This document shows, in pieces, positions 22,691-35,579 of a stretch of DNA of 52,927 bases. The DNA is from Paraglomus occultum (taxonomy: Eukaryota > Glomeromycota > Glomeromycetes > Paraglomerales > Paraglomeraceae). Made by a program: the position numbers and the translations under genes. The stretch covers positions 1-52,927 of the forward strand of contig CAJVPJ010000057.1 of assembly GCA_910592205.1 (NCBI GenBank). The letters are read 5' to 3'. Within the stretch, counting starts at the first letter, position 1. The number at the start of each line of letters is the position of its first letter. Below the pieces are notes generated by a model. It ran no database searches, was not told the origin of the DNA, and saw only the letters and a program-made list of their open reading frames with translations.

Positions 22691-25600
22691 ATTTTCTCGT
22701 TAATTGTCCAAACACTGTATAGATGTTGAAAATGAAACAATGTTCCTTCACGGATTAATCGACACACTCTATGGCATCATTTAAGCCAGAAATAATAATC
22801 GTGCTTTGTGTATTGTTTTTCTTTGTTCTTGGTTATTGCTGCAATATGACTTGCATGCACGTAATTTCGAAGGTCGTCTCCTCTTTTTTGACAATAATAT
22901 TCATGGTTGCATATGCTATAACGTTGTTTATTATATTATCAGATAATTAATCAATTATACGGACATATCAAATTGAATCATGCCTGATGTACGAATATAG
23001 TTGTTGTCCAGCTTGTTCCATCGCCATCTTTAGCCATCAGCCTTGTTGTAAAGTGAACCATGCAATGTATTTTGCGATACACAAATTATATGCAGTAGGT
23101 CGATACTCTCGGCCTCTTCTTGCAAACCAGCAAAACGATTATAAAAACCTAATACCAAGGCATTTCATTTAATCAAAATTTGTATCTTTGCTAATTATTG
23201 CATAATTGTGTTAACCAAGCATCACTATTTCATTGTACTTTCATAATGTTGCTTTACCTGAACGTCTTTCTGCCATCTCAAAATCGGACCGGCTCAGTTC
23301 AAATTAAGCACATCTTATTGCCTAAACAATGTGATATTAGAAAATGGACTCGGGCTGGATTTCGTTACAGTTCAGAGCGTAAACTCTCATCTAACGTATG
23401 TCCCATTCCGGATGGGACATAAATTTCATAACGCTGATACTATTGGTATTATACAGTAGATCAAGCCCTATATCGTCTAACAATACTGATACAGCAAAAT
23501 GTTAACGCGAGTTTAAACAAAGTCGACTAATGGGTAACTATCTAACCCAGATGTCCAACATAACTTCGTTTAGTTTGACAAAAATGAACAGAAAACTATT
23601 TCACTTACTGAGAGTTATGTCTCGCAAACAGCCATGTCCAATATGATTGCATTAGTGAAGTTGATGTGCAAAGCGTTCGCAGATACGTTCTTTTGGCAAG
23701 CTCGGGAGTCAATACTCACGTTTCAAATTTCTCTTATCATGGCAAGTATTGGTAAAGATGGCTTGCGTAAGTCAATTCGGTGTGAGTATGGAGAGAAAAA
23801 CAATCAATGCATATTTTTCTTAAAAAAACTAGGCTTTAAATTCGACATAGACGTCGTAAATAACTATGTCAACAGGAAGAAAGATTCAAACTGTACAAAC
23901 CCGCTTCGCTTAAAGGTAAAAGCGACGGAAGTAATCGCTAGACGTTCCGACTTGAATATTTTCAAAGGATTTGAAACTTTATCCATAATTGGCAAGATTA
24001 ATAAACGACTGATGAACTCATATATTACCAAAAGTATACAAATAATAAGATTTTCATGTGATATCGTTCGTGGCGCAATGAATAATTTCCATTCTTGTGC
24101 TGCCACCCCTCATTATTGTAAACGCCACGGAAAATTTTTTAAAACACATGTCAAACATTTAAATTGTGGTATAAACAGTAAAACTACGCACACATTTGCT
24201 CGTTTTTCATCAAGTTCGTAATGTTCATACTTGGCATTTTGGTATTGTTTGGGTAATTCAGTGGTTTTTAAGTTATTTTTACCTTCACTGGCGGTTTTCT
24301 ATAAATATGACAGGTTATACGTTTTGTTATTAAACGATAATGTACTAACCTCAAAGGATAAATAGAAATACCGACCGAAACATTTCTGACTGCGTAATTT
24401 GCATTCTGCAGACTGTAAAAGTTTAACAATAACAGCTCTAATCTAACCCGGAGATTGCACGCACGATTGATGACACACATAACCGAAGTTTACGCAAACT
24501 TGTGAACAATAACGCTTTTAGTAAATATGTGGGCGAAGCCTCTTACACCAACTATAAACTAATGATCATCAATGATGTAAACAAACCCTATTTTACCTAA
24601 TAATCGATATTAATTTGTCCTCCCCTACTGATCATCCAAAATAGACCTTATTGCCCATTACGTGTCAAGTTATCCTTCCGAGGAACAATTCGAGAATCAC
24701 GTATTTATTCATATTACTTTGTAAAGCTTCTGCCAACTGCTAACAGACAGATGTTTAATTAGTGCAAGACGGTTTGTTCTGGCATAGAATAGACTACCTC
24801 ATTTGAGTTCAGCGGTCGATAATACTGTTTTTAAAGTCGATTTAATGACTTGGCAATTTGTAAAAATTAGGAAATAATATACTAAAATAGTATATTATTC
24901 TTATTTACCATTTTGTTGTCTTCAAATAGCTAACAAAGAAATTAGTTTTTACTTCCGTCGGAGTTAGAACAACTTTTCGCGCCTTGGCAATTTCTCGGAA
25001 CGCTCCATTTCTCCATTATCAATTCGGAAAACATCCGAGAAAGACCCGTCATGCGAGGATTTTGACGCTATTTATCCTTTTGCTTACGTAACTAAAGTAT
25101 TTAAATGGCCATTCTAAGAATTATTCGTTAACATTGTTGTCGGGCTGCGGCCGTTTAAACAATAGGTAAATGGTGGTCTACAACCCTGAAGCACAGGAGT
25201 AGCCATAAGTATTATTATTGTGGTGTATTGCTAATAATGTTAACATTTTTATTTGTTTGCTGTTTACTGTTGTGTTTACTGTTATTAATAAATAACGATT
25301 GAGTACACATCGTAAACACTAGGACAAGAACGCACCTTCAAAGCAAGAAAATATCAAAAAATATGTGCTACTGTTATTGAGGTAAACTATTCTCTTTTCA
25401 TTCAACTAGTTGTATTTGAAATGACTGCAAAAATGGGTTGCGAATCGTAATAGGTTTTAATAATATTTGTGCTGCAACATCCAAAATAAAGTTACAACAT
25501 ATTTGTACTATTGGTGCTGTTTGTGCTATGGGTTTATTTAGCCATTATTTTCACAAGATTTTGAGGCTCAAATAATTCGTCTATCTAGATTGCACAATTA

Positions 25601-26340
25601 TATAAACGTTTAAATTAAAAAAAAATTTTTTTCAGGAATCGGCCGTTCAAGCATTCGCTCATTGTTAAACTTTATTTACGCCTGTCTATATTATTCGTTA
25701 TCTGCATGAGGTTGCCACTTGTAAGATAAATAACCCCAAATTAGCATTATTACAAAGTAAATATACTTTTGCATTGGCCTGCTTATGCAGCATCTGGCTT
25801 GGGTTTTACAAAATAAAACGAATTGTCACTTAACGCGCTTCCACAAGTTTCTAGTCATATTAAAGCATATGTCGTTACTATTAAGTGTTACATACTGTCT
25901 GGACCAGGCCCAAAAATCTGACGGTAATATTAAAAAAAGTTAAATAGAGCACTTCGGACTTTTTTATGGTAAAAGACTGAATAAGCCTCATACATAATGA
26001 TCAAATAAGGTTACATCATGCTTGAGGGTGTGCAGGGCACTTCTATCGGAATGATTGACCGAAAAATTTATAATCTGATTAACCAAATAGTGATAAAATA
26101 AACCAGTTCTGCTTAAGTCATAACCATTTTGTTTGAATTTATAAATACCACACTTGAAAACTCTTGCATTTCTTTTGATTCCAACGTACGGTTATTAATT
26201 AATATCTATTACTTTTTTCATTCTCTTTGGTACTTCATTATATCAATTCTAGTATGACGGTAAGATAGCATATCTATAGATTGTTACTATCATAGCTATG
26301 ACTGCGTTTCTCATTATACGATTATTTCTGTTAGCCCGTT
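22690..26340. other. Mostly gene-free; one 195-codon ORF
   Basis: The only long open frame is 23634-24221 (+), 195 codons, described separately. The ORF at 23198-23422 reads somewhat coding-like near its end but has no motif. A 9-bp stem (atgtcccat / atgggacat) lies at about 23397-23419. The rest, including 24.5-26.3 kb, shows no gene. Confidence 0.45.
23634..24221 (+). CDS. Unassigned ORF, 195 aa
   Basis: This is the longest uninterrupted frame between 1 and 51 kb. In such AT-rich DNA, where stops are frequent, 195 codons is unusual, which is the only argument for it. The product would be basic and rich in Lys, Asn, Arg and Ile, with several Cys and His near the C-terminus (CAATPHYCKRH, VKHLNC). 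I see no signal peptide, membrane segment or known domain. An 80-codon frame is also open on the opposite strand (23864-24106), which weakens the case. It may be a lineage-specific gene, a remnant of a transposon protein, or chance. Confidence 0.25.
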   Translation: MSNMIALVKLMCKAFADTFFWQARESILTFQISLIMASIGKDGLRKSIRCEYGEKNNQCIFFLKKLGFKFDIDVVNNYVNRKKDSNCTNPLRLKVKATEVIARRSDLNIFKGFETLSIIGKINKRLMNSYITKSIQIIRFSCDIVRGAMNNFHSCAATPHYCKRHGKFFKTHVKHLNCGINSKTTHTFARFSSSS

Positions 26341-26965
26341 ATGAGGAGGTATTGGAACCCTCAGGTAATTTCGTAGCATTTACATCATTATTTTACTATT
26401 GATGCATTCGATTATTTCACACACTAAGTTCTATCGCTGGCAAACAGGAAGATGACCTGCTTATAGAACTTTATACAACTTTGGGTCCTGCGTGGGGATT
26501 GATCTCGCGTAATATGAAAACAAGAACTGCAAGGCAGTGTTCTGAAAGGTGCTTAGATAATATGGATATTGATTTTCATGCTTCGAAAAGTTTAGGCCGT
26601 CAATGTTTTTACTTACTCACTTCTTCCGTTATTATTATCGTTATTGACGCTCTAGGTGGTACAATGCATTGTACCCCGGCAGTAAGTCAGAAAATAGTCA
26701 CGGTTTTACTAATTTAATGTTTCAGTGACACGATGTTGATTAACATTCTATCCATCTATTTTGACTAGTCGATAACAGTCCACTTGACTCATTCGAACGT
26801 AACACTATTGAAACTATGTATAATATTTACGGACCTAAATGGAGTAGGATTGCCTCAAGTCTTCCTGGCCGTACACCAAGGATGGTGAAAAGTTTTTGGT
26901 ATCAGACAAAGCGGGCTGAATCTCGCATTCGTCAGCAGATGTCCATAGAACGCCTACTTGTCTAA
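26341..26965 (+). CDS. Mini two-repeat Myb/SANT protein C (3 exons, 120 aa)
   Basis: Exons at 26341-26364, 26448-26589 and 26769-26965 join in frame. Intron 1 is 83 nt (donor GTAATT) and intron 2 is 179 nt. The donor of intron 2 (GTTTAG) is weak. It was chosen because it alone gives the phase-1 join seen in the paralogs, so the end of exon 2 is the least certain part. Repeat 1 has W5, W24 and, in place of the third Trp, C43 (GPAWGLISRNM, QCSERC). It is followed by about six extra residues. Repeat 2 has L61, W80 and W99 (GPKWSRIASSLPGRT). The tail RIRQQMSIERLLV groups it with gene B. Role as for B: probable DNA-binding Myb/SANT protein. An 18-bp palindrome lies in intron 2 (26658-26675). Confidence 0.78.
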
Positions 26966-28930
26966 AAAATGCCATTATATATTTTCTATGCAGCTATGTT
27001 TAAGTCATGACGTTTATAAGAATTATAAAATTAGTAAGCTATGCAATATGTTAACAATCAACTGCTTAAGGATTAAAATACATTAATAAAGCATGTGGCC
27101 AAAGTCGCAAATATATGCATAAAACATTATTATCTAATGTCAATTGACCAATGCGGAAATTATCAAAGGTCATTCACTTGTCCACGTGAAGGCTATTGGT
27201 TAGTACGAAATACCCCACCTTGATTGAATAGATAGATAATACATAAGCCGTAATAGGCTCACTGCCGTACGCGTTTTCTATTGTCTTCACAACCTTATTG
27301 TTTTCTTTTAATTACGGTTTCACAGCACTTGTTTATGCATAACATAGCCGAATATACATCGTAGTTAAAATAATATTAAGTCAATATTTGATAATCCACT
27401 CGCTTGTGAACACATCTAATTAATTATCGTTTCACCTCTAAGTACCGTAACTGTACAATCAAACACAGAATTATACGTTATTTATTAAATGTATCAAGTC
27501 TTAAATGCGATACTCATTAGAAGCATTGTAACAATCTTTGGCATGCTCGTTAGGAAATGAAAAAATTTTCTTTTGTCAACAGAAAAAAGCAACATGAATT
27601 GTCATTTGCAGTAACTATATATCTATGGCAAACAGTTCGTAGCTGTTTTCCTTTGCATTACGCAATAAAGTAATTGCAAGTAAAATAACAAAAGTGAGAG
27701 AATAAGGCGTAAGAGAGTTATTAATTTAGCAATCTAAATAACTGGTGAAAATCCGTGTATGTTTTGCATTGGTTGCTTTGTTATTTCCATTTCTTAATAT
27801 GAATATATATTAAAAGAAAAAAAAAGTAGTGCAGCTGATATCCTTACACTGATAACGAATGGTTCTAGAATATGACGCAGTATGGTATGCAACCTTGTGT
27901 AATCAAATATATGCTAATATAGTAAATATGAAAGCAAATTTTATTTCTATAGGACCGGCATTTTATATTAGATAGTAAACTACAATTCCGGATATTATCT
28001 CAACGGAATGTTCCGGTAAAACCGAAAGTCACAGATATTCTTTTTTCTCCTTTTAAGAATTATCAATAATGGAAGTGTGTTACTTAATGGAAACTGCATT
28101 GTAAATGGTATTGTTCGATTGTGAGCATGGAGCCAATTATCTCGAATTCGACGAGAGGGTAGCATTGAATCAACCGAGCCACTTGTTGGTGAGATTGTTG
28201 TTTGGTGATGGTAGTTTTATCACTCACTAGGCCTTTTTCTCTCGTTCAATAGCCATAGGTTTATTGATACTTTTTCAGAAATAACCGCCAGTCGCACAAT
28301 TATAGCGAAAAAGAACACAAGAAAAAATTGTTCTATTTAGACTTCTATGTACGTAAGAATGAGTCTTTTGCCGTAACGTAGGAACCCCGTGAGATGATCG
28401 ATCAGGTCGTATCATAGTTGATGTTCTACAGCAGAACATGTACGCAGAAAGGCATTTGGTATATTCGCATTTTAAATTAATATGTAAGACGTCATATTTA
28501 AACATGATCAATTCATGTGCATTAATTAATACATTTTTTAGGTTAGCCTCGGGAAGGATTTGGTGTAACAAAACACTAGTTCGCTTATTGACTATATGAC
28601 GAGTAAGCCAAGTCAGCTGACATGCTGCAATTTGTACTTCCAAAAACGGCGGACGCACGAACATGTTTGTGTATTGCCATAGCTTGATAAGGTCTCTGAG
28701 ACGGCTTAATATTAGTAAAATCGTGACAAAGACCTTATGTATTTAAAAGTAAGTGTAAGATCTAAATTTCCCACCCAGATGATAATCGAATCTTAACGCA
28801 GTAGTAACCTAACTTAAATGTCACGAGAAACTAAAAATAACTTATAATAATTAATAATATATTACAAACGTTGTGTCTATGCTCACAACATGTTCTTATA
28901 ATATAATTTCATTAATATTTTATGAGACTA
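26966..28930. other. No gene supported
   Basis: AT-rich. A 129-codon minus ORF at 28275-28664 has no recognisable motif and no coding-like neighbours, so I leave it uncalled. Confidence 0.45.
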
Positions 28931-29027
28931 GTATTTCGTTGGATACTTTAATTTCACTGTAACGGTATAATATGAACTGGTATTTCGTTGGATACTTTAA
29001 TTTTACTGTAACGGCATATATGAACTG
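28931..29027. repeat. Two-copy tandem repeat, 49-bp unit
   Basis: Units begin at 28931 and 28980, each with gtatttcgttggatacttta then actgtaacgg and atatgaactg. They differ at a few positions and by a short indel near the end. A partial third start (ggtata) follows. Simple local duplication. Confidence 0.85.
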
Positions 29028-29655
29028 GTATACAATCTTCTACTACAACCACGCAATATTTTGTAATTCTTACCAACGAAAATTCGAATTCGTTCTTTAA
29101 GCTAACCCGAACCAAACGGACACAAGCTGTTTGTCTTCCCCCAAACACTATCCTGCCGTCCTTTTCATGACCTCAAGTAACAGTGTTGTCTTTGTGCTGC
29201 TATGCACGACTTGTTACGCACACTTTCTGTACTCCATGGCGCCCCCAAAGTTTACTCGGACAATTTGTATGGCTAAACGGTCTTGCGTTTCGCTTTCTAA
29301 CAATATGAAATTATTAATAAAACTGTGTGCGTATTACATTTGTTTCATTCATAAGAAATGTTCGACTATCTGAACCTCACATTATTTGGACGGAGGAGCA
29401 TGTATGTTGTGAAAATTAACTCCGAGTTAGACTAACTTTAGCTTCAGATGCGGCATTATTAGACTTTCTATTAACTTTTAATAATCGACTTTTCCCACCC
29501 TACAATCATGTCAGATCCTCGTTAACAGGCACGGCTGAATTTTTATTGATGCATCAAATCATAATGACTACGAGGAAGTAAGCCTGACTCGAGCCGATAG
29601 CAACTATAATCACATAAAGTCGTTCATCAACTTAATCGATTATATCTACTCTCTT

Positions 29656-29873
29656 TTTATATTCAGGTGCTGACGGCGAGAGACGTGAGCTGTGTGCAAT
29701 CATTATCGACTGAGAGCACTCTGTTAACAAGATGTTCACCGCCGCGAACTCGGCACTTGATATATCGATATTTTAACTGCTCATCAATCCATAGAAAGAA
29801 TAAAATATAGACATCAACGTTACCGAGCCGGAAATAGAGAAGCTTTAGAAGAAGCCTTTATCAATAGGCAAGT
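29656..29873 (+). other. Exon-like fragment, unrecognised
   Basis: A GC-richer patch after a possible acceptor (atattcag, ending 29666). One frame is open from 29656 to about 29800. A second frame (29796-29873) reads ERIKYRHQRYRAGN then REALEEAFINRQ just before a possible GTAATT donor. The charged helical composition is unlike the surroundings. This could be a piece of a split or dead gene; no family is recognised and the splice logic is not settled. Confidence 0.2.
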
Positions 29874-29879
29874 AATTAC

Positions 29880-31757
29880 TATCGTCTTTATTGTCTAATA
29901 AGATGATAATATATTGTATGAACCAAAACTTACTTTATATTAATGGCTTGTATCGCGTCGAATACATCTACAGTTTGGTCCCTTCCCTTTGACCATGCAT
30001 GAGCATGCTACTGATTCTCTTGATGTAAATTCGTAACAGTGGCAGGTTGTCATTACTACTCTTTACAAATACTCTGATTGATCCTGTCGGGTCACGAAAA
30101 ATGAAGTTGAATGTTTCTTTCTTCTCAAATCAACAATTTTTTTCGTATTATGAATTGGAAACAATGTTTGCTTTGGAGGTTATATAACAGTTTCCAACTC
30201 GCTTAGAAAGCTGATAATATTTGGTAAGTTTTTATCTTTTATTTCACCAAACTTAAGTATAAATTTATTAGCGAAAGAATAGATCAGACATCTTACCTTT
30301 ATGTTCAATTCTAGGTATAATCAACAAATGAACGTAATGCTCATGTTAGCATTCGGAATAAAGCGGTCAATAAATATTTTTGGTCGACGACAGACCTTTT
30401 TTTTCCGTTAAAACAAAATTGATATTTTTGCAATATAACGCAATTTGTCTTCTATTCTCCAGTTTGCTTTAGAAATTTTTGCCACACGGAACTGTTAATG
30501 GTCGATACGATTAATATTTCGTTCATCAGTTAGGCGCGTATTTATGTTTTGGTTTGCGTCTTTGACTAACGGCATACTTGTGTAACTGTCTGCTCATTCG
30601 CGAATGGCGTTCCTTGACCGACCGAAATCGAAGAACCAGAGTTTGATTCTTCAACGACATTCTGTAGGAAGTGACTGGTTTTGTGAACAGGTTGTGTTGA
30701 ACGCAGAAACAATTACTAACTAGTATCACAAAGGTGGGTCGCATTACTTCGAATTTTCGAATTTTTTTGCCAGCATTACGCCAAACTCATCGTGGCCACC
30801 ACCGAAATCTAAGCGGGTCTATTCTACCGTTTCCGAAAGAAAAGTCTTGTCAAATTGTTGAAGCGTGCGTTTTTAATTGTAATGGTATTAGGTAAGTTAT
30901 TGGATTTTTCATTAATTCGGGAGAATTGATACGAGATAATAAGAATTATGTTAATGAATTACAAGTCATAAATTACGATGGTCGATACTCATAATGTTTA
31001 TGCCGTCATCTAGTGAACAGGTTCTACCCTCACCATATGCCTGTTCCGAGAATATTCATTTCATCGACAATCGAGCTCTATCCCATGTGATGAAATTACG
31101 TTCACTACCGTTACAATGAACTGCAATGTCAACGAAGTTTTTTTACTGATACCGTATATGCCGCATTCTATGGCCAGCTCAACAACAAAATGGATGCTTA
31201 TAACTGCATCCCGAAGTGAGTATGTCAATCTTGTAAGACTCTTTTTGCGGTTTTCTGATTCGTGTCTACGTAATTTAGAAAAGCGAATGCAAGATTTACA
31301 GTGTTTCGTATTTATTATCCACACGTAAAAAACTCGCTCGCGTATTTTTGTTAGGACAAACCTTAGCAACATTAGAACTCGGTTGTCGACTGCGCCGTCA
31401 GAGACAGGTGCTTTCAAAAACGTATTGCAAATCGTCTATATACTTGACGAACACATTGGAGCATTTTTGGAGTCTTCAAGTTCTTCGCAGGTGAAATATC
31501 AAATCTGACCGGTAACTTTTACTTTTCATAAACAATTATCTTCAATACTATTCAACACACTTTCTGTCATGATGATCGCGTACGTGTTAAATTTTTAGAT
31601 TCGAAATTTAGTCTTTTCGTATCAAATCTACGTCTGACGCTATCTTGAAGCGTAAATTATTACTATCGTATATTTAGAAAAGATATGTTTTCCGCGACAA
31701 TTCGTTGCGGTAGTTTTTAGACTGTTTAATGGGTCCATATCATTTTACTGAACAGTC
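29880..31757. other. No gene supported
   Basis: Minus ORFs at 30526-30744 (72 codons) and 31061-31417 (118 codons) and a + ORF at 31116-31328 overlap in conflicting frames without known motifs. A single foldback-family word (atttcatcgacaat) occurs near 31060. Confidence 0.4.
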
Positions 31758-31843
31758 ATTTCACCGACAATTAATTACTTTAAAAGGATAATTTTGAAAT
31801 AATGCTGGTGAACATTTGTCGATGAAATGATTGTCGGCGAAAT
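31758..31843. repeat. Foldback element, second copy of the cCGACAATta family
   Basis: The left arm atttcaccgacaatta (31758-31773) pairs with the right arm tgattgtcggcgaaat (31828-31843) with two mismatches. A further gtcgatgaaat lies just inside the right arm. Total length is 86 bp, almost the same as the 90-bp copy at 11.7 kb. Confidence 0.65.
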
Positions 31844-32930
31844 ATTGCCTCCCCAACAGTAAAGTGTATGCGATGCTATTAAACAGGTTGCATCATGTAC
31901 GCTTCAAAAATATTTACTCCTGGTTTATTGACATAGTACATTTAACAACATCTTTTGTTATATTAATCAAAAAATTGTGTTTGGCAAAAGATAAGCTGCC
32001 TGGTCTTAATAAGGAAAGTCTAGTAGCAAACATTGACTCAGCCGCCGGAGTTACTATACCGTATTATAGTACCAGATGTCTCTTACTAAATTTTCGTCTC
32101 TTTATCTTCTCTCTTTTTCATCATTTGCATTTACGATGGTAGCGTAACTAATTTCTCTTTAAGCACTTTATGATTTGGCGTTTTTTCTTTGGATAGTCTT
32201 TTAATTGAGCTTCTATGAATACTGGACTATGTTGATTTGACAAATCAGATGATCAAAAATCTCTGTGATATCGATCAAAGATCACCAATCTTACTCCCCT
32301 TGATTTCACATGATCGCATGCACGCCACCTGCAGTAATTATTATTATTGGTACTTACTCCTTAAAATTTTTCTACGAAAAGTAACCTTTTCTTTGAAGAT
32401 AGTAGTATGCTGTGCAACTTATAAAAGTGTCAAAAAAAAGTCTGCAGATAACTGTCGAGTCATTTTACTATAATAAACGAAGTCTTATTTGTTGAACTAT
32501 TATTGTGACATATTAAAACAAAATTGGATTAAACCACTTTTTTTTTCGAACAGTTAGAATTAGACTTTCTTTTTTTTTTTCTTTTTTTTTCTTCCTTTTT
32601 TTTTTTTTTTTGTTTTTTTTTTTTTTTTGCTTTTGCTTTGCTTTTTTTTTTCTTTTTTCTCTTTTTCTCTTTTCCTCTTTTCTTTTCTTTTCTTTGCATT
32701 TTTAATTTGGGTTAGAATTAGGTAACGTTTGCTAATAGGTGTGGCTTCTGAAATTAAGGGAGGACTCAAGACTCCCAAAAATCATTTTAATCCGATTTCG
32801 TTTTAATCCGACACATTTATTGACTATACTATCTGATAAGCACATTTTCAAATAAACAACTATTATTGGTTGATATGTGTGACTTTTTTTTTGTAAATAA
32901 AATCTACTAATTAATGTTCCCAGTTTTTGC
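31844..32930. other. No gene; long T-rich tract
   Basis: A polypyrimidine tract of almost only T with some C and G runs from about 32569 to 32696. It creates a false Lys/Glu-rich minus ORF (32560-32778). A 103-codon + ORF at 31831-32142 has no motif. Confidence 0.6.
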
Positions 32931-32959
32931 CTCAATAACGGCATTATACGATGCAGGTT

Positions 32960-33240
32960 AGCTCACAATTAAATCCGCAACATCTCAATTACCCATCCGA
33001 CTTTCACCGTACGGCCTTTATATTTCCATAATTTTCGATCGGATTAACATCTGTACTTGATGTAACAGTTTGTTTAACTCCGTTAAGGCATCCGTTCGCG
33101 CTGTTCACTTGAAAGTTTCCCGTGCTTTACATGTTGTTGAACAGAAATTTAGTATGCATCATAAAAAAACCTTTTGCAAAATGATTATTCCAAACCATCC
33201 GGTAATTTAAAGTCGCGTTCTAGGTTTCAATTTCTCTTAG
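32960..33240 (-). pseudogene. Tc1-like transposase remnant
   Basis: Minus-strand translation gives STDVNPIENYGNIKAVR, matching the Tc1 block SPDLNPIENLW..K that follows the catalytic region. Upstream on the same strand is a weak trace of the preceding part. Stops interrupt both sides and no inverted repeats were found. It does not align obviously at DNA level with the 22.3 and 37.2 kb copies, so it is probably another subfamily. Confidence 0.55.
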
Positions 33241-33249
33241 CATCATCAA

Positions 33250-35230
33250 TCGATCAATATAGTAGGACGAGGCCTTGGTGTCTTTGTATACTGGAACAAT
33301 AAAAAAACGGTATGTATATTCAGAATGATATAATTACCTTTTCTCTTAAGATGTCTGTTCTAAAATGCGTAGTCTCTCTCTGCATTAGTCAGCAGCGCCT
33401 TCACTGACCTGCCACCGTCAAACTTCCGAATCCTGCGACAAGTCATTCTCGATCAGAGTGTTTTGCAGACATGTTTACCCCATCCTCACTTTCACGTGTC
33501 TCTTCAGAGCTTCCACTTCGTATCTGACGCTTTAATAAAGCTGTAGTTCTTAAACTCGTCGCTTAACAATGTCAGGCGTATATTGGTTTACAAACCATGT
33601 CTTTTTCTTTTAATGTCTTCTTCAGGAAGCGGTTTTGTCACTATTGACTCTAGTGTTTTTTTAACTTTGAGGAAAAGCGACGAGTAATTACCATTCAGTT
33701 AGTAACCAAACCAGTGTATCGCCGATACTAAAAAAGTCGGTAAATCGAACTAAAATATTAATACTTTTTTAGAACTTTGAATCAATGGTGGTTATGATCT
33801 AAAATTTTGACAAGAAACATTGATACGGAATTACTTGTGCAAATAATCAGAACTGAAAACCGGTCCAACAAGCCCTATACTTTTCAACTGATTGAATTTT
33901 AATTAACGAACAACCGAATATCTGTGTCTTCTGTTTTGTTAAGAAAATTTTCTGAGCGGTTATATTTTGTAAGCAACAGATCGAGTTGCGTTTAAAGAAT
34001 TGAAACATCATAAGGTGATTATTACTATAGTACCTTAAAAGAGTTTTTTGTGGCCCCAAGTTAATTATTGTCACTTTGCTATAATAATAACTGTTCGATT
34101 TGTCTACCCAGCAATAGTAAACTCCTTTGAATAATTGTGTCTAGTATCAACAAATATCCTTATGCAAATTAGATCTTTGACTTCCGGTCTTGCGGTTTAA
34201 CATCCCGAGTTTTCGTTTTGAATATTAGTATCACAGCCGTTATATTCTAATTCATCCTTTATCATTACATTGTTGCTAACGTTTCGGCCGTCTTGATTCT
34301 CGTTACGATGAGTAACTCACTCATACGACGTTATCTATTCAATCTATTCGACATACTTATATTGTCACATCAATACTTTTAGAACAATCACTTCTATTAT
34401 TTTACGCACAATTCAAAAGGCGGAGTGGCGAAGGAGTTTAATATACCAAATTTTATAATATTATTTACGCTCATATCGAAGATTTTATATCGTAACGAAC
34501 GTTGTGTGACTAGAAGGATCCAGGGGTACAATATGATACGTTCGTATTGTTTCGTCTGTTAGTTACACGTGGTAGTTTTTATTTGTTTGTTATTGCATTG
34601 GCGGCAAACACGATCGCATACCAACTACTAAAAATGATGTAATGATTAAAAAATTTTGACATTTGATAATCAAGCAAGAAATTTTTTCCGTAAGAAACAA
34701 ATTTATTTTATTATTTAGATCATCTGTTATTGGTGCTGTATTGCACTTACTAAAATTGTTATCTAAATTTGATCGATTGCTCAGCATGCATCGCCATCGT
34801 AGTACAGCAATGCTTATATATAGACGTTCGGCGCTTGGTAATTAGCCCCCTCTTTAATAAAATTATATGCGTATTACAAAAAATCTTCTCCGCTTTCTTT
34901 TCTTATCCTTCTTCCAAAGCAAAACAAAAGAAAAGAGTAAAAAGAAAAAGAGGGGAAAAAACCAATAAGCATTATTTGCTAAATTCACCATGAAATATTG
35001 GTCTCGGCAGGTACATAATTCGGGAACTACATATTCAATTTTTTATTCAGCATAAACTGATTGCGTGAATGCGGTATATTAGGAGAATGTCACTCTTATT
35101 GGAACTCTTTACAATACGCGATTTGACAATTTTTAATTACCCGGAAGGTAATATATGACATGAAGGTTTAATTATCTGTTTTGTTCTAAAATTGTTTAAA
35201 TCGCTCATTACACTTCTGTGATGCTTTTGT
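33250..35230. other. No gene supported
   Basis: A GC-richer patch at about 33380-33560 has no readable domain. The rest is AT-rich with short ORFs only. Confidence 0.4.
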
Positions 35231-35234
35231 ATAG

Positions 35235-35578
35235 ATCAGGCACAATGCACTACGCCCTGGAAGTATGTAATTTTATTTATAATGCTTGTTGTTATTGCTG
35301 CTGTCAAATGATATAGGTATATCAGTGCTACAAACATCTGGGCATATACTTGACTTTATGCCCTATGGATAAGGACAATATACTTATCATTTTGACTTTG
35401 ATCACGTATATGACTAATAATCTTATGTAATTCATTTTCATAATAGTGGGAAGAGTCATTCACCCCTTCTGAGCGTAATATGGTGGTGCGATGTTGCATC
35501 GTATCCATCGAGAAGGGTGTTGAATGACTATAAAATTCCTGGTCGTACTTCCCGATCGAGGAACGAACACGGATAATT
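35235..35578 (+). pseudogene. Truncated fifth copy of the mini-Myb gene (E)
   Basis: The end of exon 2 with its donor is recognisable: caatgcactacgccctggaa then gtatgtaatt, nearly identical to gene B at 19374-19402. After about 190 bp of intron-like sequence, exon 3 begins near 35451 with ESFTPSERNMVV, equivalent to SSPFTATERLMI of B. The tryptophan helix is then lost, two stops occur (near 35522), and the recognition helix reappears only in another frame as KIPGRTSRSRNE. Exon 1, most of exon 2 and the tail are gone. It was B/C-like by its PGRT helix. It is a decayed duplicate in the same orientation as the living copies. Confidence 0.75.
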
Positions 35579-35579
35579 C

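Noticed and set aside
26658-26675. 18-bp palindrome ggtacaatgcattgtacc as an operator
   Set aside because: It lies inside the proposed second intron of Myb gene C and has no second copy, so a regulatory role is unsupported.
28275-28664. 129-codon minus ORF
   Set aside because: No motif, no splice-linked neighbours, composition like the surrounding AT-rich DNA.
31061-31417. 118-codon minus ORF
   Set aside because: Overlaps an open + strand frame and shows no recognisable domain; could not be supported as a gene.
32560-32778. 72-codon Lys/Glu-rich minus-strand ORF
   Set aside because: It is the translation of a poly-T/poly-C low-complexity tract and has no independent coding signal.
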